DNA of 64,000 nt from Lantana camara (lineage: Eukaryota > Streptophyta > Magnoliopsida > Lamiales > Verbenaceae): the NCBI GenBank assembly GCA_037501455.1, contig CM074860.1, positions 52,958,501 through 53,022,500 of the forward strand. The letters are read 5' to 3'. The translations under genes were made by a program, and so were the position numbers. Below are positions 57,701-64,000 of this stretch, in pieces. The notes under the pieces are model-generated. The model had not been told where the DNA came from and ran no database searches. It was given only the letters and a program-made list of their open reading frames with translations. Each line of letters begins with the position of its first letter. Position 1 is the first letter of the stretch.

Positions 57701-58371
57701 GGATGGAATTTCTGGAGGACTACGATTGCATTATTCAATACCATCCAGGAAAGGCGAATGTTGTAGCCGATGCACTAAGCAGGAAAGTTCGTTTGGCACA
57801 GATTTCTGCCAATCCCGAGGTTGATCAAAGAGAAAGAATCGAGGTGATAACTAAAGCTCGAATTGCGAACGTTGTGATGATATCACCATTGAAAGAACAA
57901 GTGTTGGAAGCTCAGAAGAACGACGAGTGGATTAAGAAATGTCTCGAATCTAAGGAGAAAGATGATGAGACTAAGTTCAGGGTTGATGAACATGGAATAT
58001 TGAGGTACAAAGGTCGAGTATGCGTACCAACTGTTTTGAGGAAAGAGATTCTCGATGAAGCGCATAAGACTAAGTACACGATACATCCCGGAGGCACTAA
58101 GATGTATCAAGATGTTAAGACGCATTTCTGGTGGAACGGAATGAAGAGAGACATAGCCAACTATGTCAAGAAGTGCTTAACTTGTCAGAAAGTTAAAGCT
58201 GAGCACCAGAAGCCGAGTGGGAAGTTGCAACCATTACCGATTCCGACTTGGAAGTGGGAGCAAATCACGATGGATTTTGTCACTGGATTACCCAAAGTCA
58301 GAGGAGGACAAGATAGTATCTGGGTGATCATTGATCGATTGACCAAGTCAGCGCACTTTTTGCCAGTTTAG
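54799..58371 (+). CDS. Element C gag-pol polyprotein, Gag to first part of integrase
   Basis: 1190 codons from ATG 54799 ([16 protein letters not shown]); this start matches the MPPRR start of A and A2. The Gag domain lies at about residues 70-240, a Gln-rich linker follows, and two intact CX2CX4HX4C knuckles start at residues 314 and 334. The retropepsin-like site [10 protein letters not shown] is near residue 407. RT covers about 580-780 with FIDD at residue 737 (57007-57018). RNase H starts at TDAS (residue 886) and keeps all four acidic positions. Integrase begins with its HHCC zinc region (HPGG at about 1096, CLTCQ) and MDF. A TAG at 58369-58371 ends the frame inside the integrase core, before the second and third catalytic acids. 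All enzymes up to that point look intact. Confidence 0.93.
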   Translation: MPPRRAPRNRVPPLPPQREITPPQRDVTPPPERERTPELRDVLRQFMRACAPRDNPPNERSLEKFLRMNPPKFYGEPNDIKAENWITSLEKIFEAMEIYPEDRERVRYATFLMEGAAYNWWKHVQHMWNENNVEGSWDEFIREFQQKYMPQVTRDAREAEFMSLVQGTMNVMEYEARFVRLINYAPHILNDERRKTKRFIDGLKPEIRLALASLVIETYNQAVDRALRVEAAHKEIKITTARQGPSNPKPYQGNKRPSGSFPQGTGKRPMVTPQRQQQNAPPKQQAQKQKAPQQYQKAPQQQRAPQPGPEEIVCRYCRRTGHTEENCRKKAGQCFACGSPEHQMDSCPHKIRRFGVQDKGKAVVGTTNKPVVRGRAYALDGKEEVDPSSVVEGIVHILNTPVKVLYDPGATHSFVASELCAHLQFPLEYLPYKFEVSSPLGTCLVTDQVYKRCPICIGTRCYPTDLIELPMTRYEVILGMDWLSKYRAKLDCYKKEIILEEDESGTSEGKVEKLSVISSMEAKKLIQKGASGIVAYLLNRPKDQLKIEEVEVVNEFLDVFPEHLDSLPPDRELEFTIETISGAEPYSKTPYRMAPAELDELRKQLDELIESGYVRPSTSPWGAPVLFVKKKDGSLRLCIDYRELNRMTIKNKYPLPHIEELFDILQGYKVYSKLDLRQGYYQLKIREADIPKTAFNSRYGHYVFVVMPFGLTNAPAAFMDMMHRIFKPFLDKFVVIFIDDILVFSKTPEEHAEHLRIVLRTLLDHKLYAKFSKCEFWLERVTFLGHIISGSGIEVDPSKIETIMDWKSPKNPSEVRSFLGLAGYYRRFVQDFSKIATPLTKLTKKEGKFEWTEKCEQSFQRLKEMLTTAPVLALPEGKEGYTVYTDASKEGLGGVLMQNGKVIAYASRKLKTHEVNYPTHDLELAAIVFALGKWRHYLYGVTFEIFTDHKSLRYLFTQKELNMRQRRWMEFLEDYDCIIQYHPGKANVVADALSRKVRLAQISANPEVDQRERIEVITKARIANVVMISPLKEQVLEAQKNDEWIKKCLESKEKDDETKFRVDEHGILRYKGRVCVPTVLRKEILDEAHKTKYTIHPGGTKMYQDVKTHFWWNGMKRDIANYVKKCLTCQKVKAEHQKPSGKLQPLPIPTWKWEQITMDFVTGLPKVRGGQDSIWVIIDRLTKSAHFLPV

Positions 58372-59339
58372 ATGACGGATAAGGTCAGCACGTTGGCAAA
58401 GCTGTATCAACAAGAGATTGTTAGACTACATGGAGTCCCGAACAGTATAGTGTCGGACAGAGATCCGAAATTCACGTCGCACTTATGGAAAGAAATTCAG
58501 ACTTTGATGGGAACAAAGTTGAACTTCAGTACTGCAGCGCATCCTCAGACGGATGGACAATCTGAAAGGATGATCAAATACTTGGAAGATATGCTAAGAG
58601 CTTGCGCTTTGGACTTCCAGGAAAGTTGGAAAGATTGTTTACCTCTTGTGGAGTTTGCATACAATAATAGTTATCAAGCTTCTATTAAAGCTACTCCATA
58701 TGAAGCTCTGTATGGAAGGAAATGTAGATCCCCGTTATACTGGGATTTGGATGAAGCGAGATGTACTGAGGAAGGACCGATCAGAGTGAATTCTGCCAAA
58801 TGGATAAGAGAAGCGACAGAAAAGATTCAGATCATTCGACAGAGAATGAAAGCTGCCCAGGACAGGCAGAAGAGTTATGCTGATCGACGAAGAAGGGATT
58901 TGGAATTCGCAGTAGGCGAAAAGGTATTTCTGAAGGCATCGCCAAGGAAATGATTTTCCCGAATTGGGAAAGGTGGAAAGTTAAACCCAAGATATGTTGG
59001 ACCGTATGAGATACTGGAAAGAGTCGGACTGACTGCTTATAGATTGGATTTGCCTGTAGGTCTTACAGGAATCCACAACGTATTTCATGTATCTCAGCTT
59101 CGCAAGTGTTTCTCGGATGAGACAGAGGTTGTGCCGGTAGAGGAGATACCGTTGGAACCGGATTTGACTTATGTTTTGAAGCCCGCTAAGATTCTTGATA
59201 AGAAGTTTCAAGAGCTGAGGAATAGGAAGATTCCATTAGTTAAAGTCCTTTGGAAGGGACATGGGACAGAAGAGGCAACCTGGGAGACAGAAGAGAAAAT
59301 GCAGAAACATCACCCTGAGTTGTTTGCAGTTACAGCAGA

Positions 59340-59359
59340 AGAATCTGAGGACAGATTCT
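59340..59359 (+). other. AGGA-loop hairpin before PPT (C)
   Basis: AGAATCTG and CAGATTCT arms (8 bp) around AGGA. It lies within the pol reading frame. Confidence 0.65.
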
Positions 59360-59360
59360 C

Positions 59361-59376
59361 TTTAAGGAGGGGTGAT
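59361..59376 (+). other. Polypurine tract (C)
   Basis: TTTAAGGAGGGGTGAT directly before TGTAACAG of the 3' LTR. It is interrupted by a T and less G-rich than in A2 and K. Confidence 0.85.
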
Positions 59377-62282
59377 TGTAACAGCCCAAAACAGGGCCTG
59401 GATGAAAACAGTAAGTTAAGGGCATTGGTAAAGCGTTTATAGACCGTGATCCAACTTTTTGAATCATCATGCATTGCATTCTTACATGAACTTGGTGCTC
59501 GTATATGTTCTGACATGTTTTAAGGGGGAATTCTTGACCTTTGATTCAGTTTACTATTCATAACCCGAGCCTACCTTGTTCATATTGTTACTCGAACCCT
59601 AGAGGTTCATCACACATGTTTCCCAATCGTTTGAACTTGTTTCCCGAACTCAGAAAGTCTTTCTTGAGCCATAAGGGTATTTTTGGAACTTACCGACCAA
59701 AGTTACTATTCATCAGAAAATGATCTTTTGATTCTGATACCTTTTTCTACCCAAGTTACAGTCGAATCGATCCTTGAGTCGAGACGAGTCTTTTGAAATC
59801 ATTCTTGGCTTGGAAATCCATTCCGGAACTTTGTTTTATTGAAAACGTTTTTGAAAACCCTAGTTTACTATTCCTTTTACGAACGGTTTTCATTCGGAAA
59901 ATGTTTTCTCTTCGGATTTGCACTACTTGAGCTATTTCAAGATTTTTGAGATGTTTTACAACTCTTGATTCAAGTCCTAGTTTGAAAAATTGAAGCGTAC
60001 GTTCGTACGTGAGAATTCACTATTCATCCTACGTTTTCAACTTTTTAACGGTAAAACGTTTTATAGTCGATTTTGGACTCAAAACGCTTCTCGATTTATT
60101 TCTTGAATTTTAGAAGCAATCCGGACTTGAAAATCATTTTAGAAAGTCGTTTTTCACTCATGTCGAGTTTCGAGCTCAAAACTTTTATTCACTAAAACGA
60201 ATGTATCTTTCAAACGGTAAATCCGATTTCGACGAATGAATATGCGTTTCGAAGCTAATTTTCTTGCCGTCGGAATGGTTAAACTTCCAGCCACTTATCC
60301 TTGAGCCATGGGGGACGAAATTACAGAAATACCCCCAGCAGTCCCATTTTAGCTTCAACATGCCTAAAGCTTCCAAGAGAATCTATCTCATTTTGCTCTC
60401 CTACCCTTCTCCACATTTTATTTCCAAGGTGAGGGGCTTATCTTCAGCTATAAATAGAGGCCAAGAGGCATTGCATTCCTTGCTCAAAGTTGTGTTAACA
60501 ACACCCTTTCTTCTCTCCCTCTCCCCCTCATTGCCGTCGGCCACCCCCCCTTGTAGCTAGGTTAGTTTGTTTTGTTTTTATGTTATGTTAGTTTAGTTTA
60601 TGTTTTTATGTTATGGTATGTTTATATTATGTTTAGGTTGGGTCTTAGGGTCTTCCCTAAGCCATATAGGATTTTATTTTATGCATTTATTATATAGTTT
60701 TTATGATATGTTTCAATAGTTGTTTATATGTTTTAATTGTTTAGTATATGCATGAATATGTTATCAATTGCTCTAGTATATGCTTTGATCATGTGATATG
60801 ATTGTTATATTATGAGAATTGATGCATGATTATGGAATTTAAATTATGTTCATACATGTTTGCTAATGGAATAGTGAGTTACAATTTATTATGTTACAAC
60901 TTGTTACATGTTGATATGGAATTCAATTGTTACATGTTACATGCCTAAAGGTTCATGATATATGATATGCTATGATATGATATATGTTGTGACATGTTGT
61001 CACATTGTTATATGACTCTTGATTATGAATTGAGCTTATGATATGATTTGGATTAATGGATTAGTGCCTTGATCATGTTGTACACTTTAATAGTGTCACA
61101 TGTTATAACCTAAGATAGAATAGTGTTTCATAACTTGATCTTATGCCTTAATTGGATCTCTCAACTATAGGTTATACCTTTAACCTAGATCACACTTGAT
61201 TATATTAACATGAACTTGAAACTATAGGTTATAATCAAGATCATAATTTGATTAGGGTGTGTGTGTGTGTGCATGCCGTGTGTGTGTGTGTGTTCGTGCA
61301 TGGTGTGTGTGTGTACCGTGTGTGTGTGGGTGTGTGTATAGTAAGGGTTTGACCCGACCCTTTGACCCGACATGTGAATAGTAACCTGTGAATAGTAATC
61401 TTGAATAGTACTTTTGAATAGTGCTTTTGAATAGTAAAAATGAATTAAAACTTGTGCTTTCCTAATAGACATTTGCACCTAGGGTTTCCATATCCAGGGT
61501 CTAAAATGTGTTTTCAAAATGTGTTTTCTTTCGTGGACTTGTTTCTTAACCTAAGGTTTGCGATAGGATTCATAATTTGACTAAAGCTTACTCGGTTATA
61601 GTAAGATCATAGTCTAACGTTAAGAGTAACTCACTTTGACGTATTCCTTTGTGTGTTACCTTTCTTGAATACCTTAAATGGTATTACTCTCTTGTGTTAC
61701 ATGTTCTTTACATGTTCCTTGTTCATTGTTTCATGCATTTCATATGCATCTTGGTTAGTAGTGGGTCTTAGTTGTTAAGCTCACTCTAGTACACCACCTA
61801 CAGGAGTTAAAGTTGAGCACTGGGATCCCCAGGGCACCGCATAATCTGTCTACCTACCTTTGTTACTATTAGGTGAGGTGAAGTTATAAATGTTTTCCAA
61901 CTGGAACCACGATTATACTATCGTATCATATGTTTTGAAATTCAAAGCTAAACCTTGTTTTGAACTACTCCCTTTTATCGGGACATTCTCTTGAAAGGAT
62001 CATTCATACTTTAATAGTATACCTTGATCAACAGTACATGTTTTCCAAAGTTCTGCATTCTTGTTCAAAGACAGTTACATGTTTTGCATATGTTTTCAAA
62101 GTACAGTTTACAGACAGTTTCACATGTTTTCAGACAGAATCATATGTTTTACAAACAGCATCATATGTTACAGTTACAGTTTCACATGTTATAAGTTAGT
62201 ATACTGGAGTGTTACTCTGGTCACTGCTAATCTTAAATGCAAGCATACAGTTTACAGTTTGGGCCCGGCGGTTATGTGTGGA

Positions 62283-62378
62283 GGTGATGTTCGGGAGGTG
62301 AGCGCCAACGACATCACCAATACCGGCCGCCACACTTAGACTATTGACACCGACTTTTAACAGGAGGTTTGTTAAGTC
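62283..62378 (+). other. Conserved two-stem RNA-like module in C 3' LTR
   Basis: Identical stems to 51872-51967. Confidence 0.65.
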
Positions 62379-62501
62379 AGGACAATTTGTCTGGGAACGG
62401 ACAGCAAATCTGTTCCCATTACATGTTTACAGGTCGCCTAGGGCTAGCTACCCGAAGTGACAACCGGTGGAGGATGGTGCATGTTTGTATGTGTTGGTAA
62501 G

Positions 62502-62656
62502 AGTTGTTGTTGACCTTGGTCCAATAGTCTACTGTGTACCGAGTTGTTGTTGACCTTGGTCCAATGCTCTACTTTATGTGGGGTTATTGTTGATCCTGGT
62601 CCGATACTCTACTATACGTGGAATTATTGTCGATCCTGGTCCGACACTCTACCGAA
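62502..62656. repeat. Tandem repeat, four units of 40 bp, C 3' LTR
   Basis: Copy of 52091-52245. Confidence 0.92.
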
Positions 62657-63517
62657 TCATGTTTTCTGGAGTAAGGATGGAGAAGCCTAGCTTGCGGGCA
62701 AAATTATGTTTCATAAAGGATGGTTCATATCTGGAAAAGTTCACTTTACCCTTATCCCGTTTTATGAAAGAACTATGAACCATCAACAGCATATGTGTGC
62801 GCGTGTGATAGCATTCATGAAAATGTTTTATAACGTGTATTCTTTTACAGCATCGCATTCAAAGAGTTTTATCAATCGAACTTGTTTCAAGTTCTTCATT
62901 AAAGCATCGCATTTAACAGTTTCGAACTTTACTTCAAGTTCTTTAATTCAGTACTTTCTTTAAAGTATTCCCTCACTTAGTCCTTTTGACTAATACCTCT
63001 CCCGTTTTCTTGCCTCGTGGTTTCAGGTCTTGCAGCCGCAGTCTAGAGGTATCTTGAAGCTCTAGATTGTCATTTTTGTTTCTGTCAGGACTTAGTATTA
63101 CTTCCTTTTGTGTCCTGCATATGTTTTATGGCTGCATCACTTTATACTTCTGTATATGTTTCTGAATACTTGAGTATCTTTGTTATACTCTCTCTGCTAC
63201 TCTGTTACCGATATTTTGAACTCTGATGTATCGGTACTTATATGTTCATCTGTTATATGTTCTGATATGCCGAGTCTCTCTTACACGATCAATATGTTCT
63301 TGCTTGTTACATGCCATCACGCACATGTTTTGAAAAGTTTTTAAATACTCTGATTTTCCGCTGCATAGCCACATCGTTGTACATGTATAGTTCTGATAGA
63401 CAGCCGTTCGCTGGAGTATTTCTTGAGTGATGGCTCACACCATTACTTGAGGGGTGCTTCAGTGCGGGGGTTGAGACGCCGCTCTCCTCTTGTTCTGGTA
63501 CGGGTGGGGGCGTTACA

Positions 63518-64000
63518 TAGTGGCTTCGGGGGTGATCCCAACAAGGTGAGGATAATTCAGGAGTTACCCGACAGCCCTTGCTTTCCCGGTTGGCTCAAGA
63601 ATTACCCTCGGGCCCACGTGCAATCATGTACTTGCCAAACTTGCTTGGAAATCATGACAATCATTACTTTCTTGCTTGAAATGTTTATAATTTTGAAAAC
63701 GTTTATAAGTATAATATGTTTTGGCCGAAAGTAGCACATAAGGGTTATAGGGTTCGATTTACTCAAAACAAAACCTCACCTTCTTACAAAATAAGACAAG
63801 GATATACTCTACTGAGCTTGCTCCTCGTCCACGCCCTCGTGACCTGTGCAAACACGACGTGTATACATGAGACAAGACCTAAAATGGACCAAATGTGACG
63901 AACGGTGGAAATATATCGAGACGATGATGAAAATGCAATGCGGCATGATAACATGTTGTTTCACTTCATATTGGCACATATTATAGCAATTCGGGGTCAA
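63518..64000 (-). repeat. LTR G, continuation to window end
   Basis: Starts with TAGTG, the right target duplication of C, then continues the minus-strand LTR interrupted at 48965. On the minus strand, arms TAATTCTTGAG (63604-63594) and CTCCTGAATTA (63563-63553) form the stem-1 equivalent with a 2x2 internal loop. Sequence near 63820 onward is ordinary LTR; short ORFs here are not supported. Confidence 0.78.

Larger units (their letters stand above)
58372..59442 (+). pseudogene. Element C integrase core end and chromodomain-like tail, separated by stops
   Basis: Same frame as gag-pol, directly after the TAG. It carries the remaining integrase acids (SDRD near 58456, GQSER with Glu at 58564-58566), then an in-frame TGA at 58951-58953 after ASPRK. 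Beyond it the frame is open through GPY/F (VGPYEIL) and a chromodomain-like end (IPLVKVLWKGHGTEEATW, HHPELF). The frame has no stop before the PPT: it reads through the PPT and 66 bp into the 3' LTR, ending at 59442. No translation start is evident, so this part would be made only by readthrough of both stops, or not at all. Confidence 0.9.
48966..63517 (+). mobile_element. Element C: full-length young Ty3/gypsy chromovirus (14,552 bp)
   Basis: 5' LTR 48966-53106, PBS 53116-53127, extra ORF 53294-53974, gag-pol 54799-59442, PPT, 3' LTR 59377-63517. TSD TAGTG is perfect (48961-48965 and 63518-63522). Both LTRs are 4141 bp, and I noticed only two differences (C/T at 51335/61746 and near 52427/62838), so insertion is very recent. 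Even so, pol carries two in-frame stops. It differs from A2 in its longer LTRs and the additional ORF. Clade: Tekay/Del-like, by domain order and chromodomain-like tail. Confidence 0.96.
59377..63517 (+). repeat. Element C 3' LTR (4141 bp)
   Basis: Same length as the 5' LTR and nearly identical at an offset of 10,411 bp. TATA box at 60449-60457, two-stem module at 62283-62378, 40-bp tandem repeats at 62502-62656. Confidence 0.96.

Overview
The window is a stretch of angiosperm intergenic DNA, probably from a eudicot, made almost entirely of nested LTR retrotransposons. It is AT-rich. I found no host gene, tRNA, rRNA or CRISPR array. Plant origin follows from the Ty3/gypsy elements primed by initiator-Met tRNA (TGGTATCAGAGC), chromovirus-type gag-pol with two zinc knuckles and a GPY/F plus chromodomain-like integrase tail (most like the Tekay/Del clade), and 3-4 kb LTRs. 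I could not identify the species.

Layout. 1-5091: 5' part of a minus-strand chromovirus, 'A' (gag-protease-RT running off the left edge, PBS, whole 5' LTR). 5092-7025: LTR end, PBS and non-coding interior of a plus-strand element 'H'. 7026-7805: unassigned. 7806-29359: non-coding element 'B' with a truncated 5' LTR and a complete 3' LTR. Its interior holds a solo LTR 'S' (11025-14495, TSD AGAGA) and a full-length decayed chromovirus 'A2' (14718-25575). 29360-31760: old LTR fragment related to element C. 31761-33703 and 40786-41166: fragment with a broken Athila-like ORF1 pseudogene, split by a young minus-strand non-autonomous element 'K' (33704-40780, TSD ATGTT). 41167-48965: stacked LTR starts D, E and F and the minus-strand LTR G, each interrupting the previous one. 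48966-63517: full-length, very young chromovirus 'C' (TSD TAGTG) inserted in G. G resumes to 64000.

How the parts relate. A, A2 and C encode Gag, protease, RT, RNase H and integrase, but each visible reading frame carries premature stops. B, H and K code for nothing recognisable yet keep PBS, PPT and LTR signals, so they would need proteins supplied in trans. K shares its PPT flank with C.

The most interesting signals are RNA-like structures that keep base pairing while their sequence changes between LTR families: (1) a two-stem module with a GGAG-type loop in the 3' half of the LTRs; (2) an AGGA-loop hairpin immediately before the PPT; (3) LTR splice donors paired with an acceptor abutting the gag ATG, which would put the PBS and module (1) inside a leader intron, resembling the placement of retroviral packaging signals. 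Other points are an extra coiled-coil ORF upstream of gag in element C, palindrome clusters that differ by LTR family, and a CCGTTCGC box about 80-105 bp from LTR ends. All comparisons were made by eye without computation.
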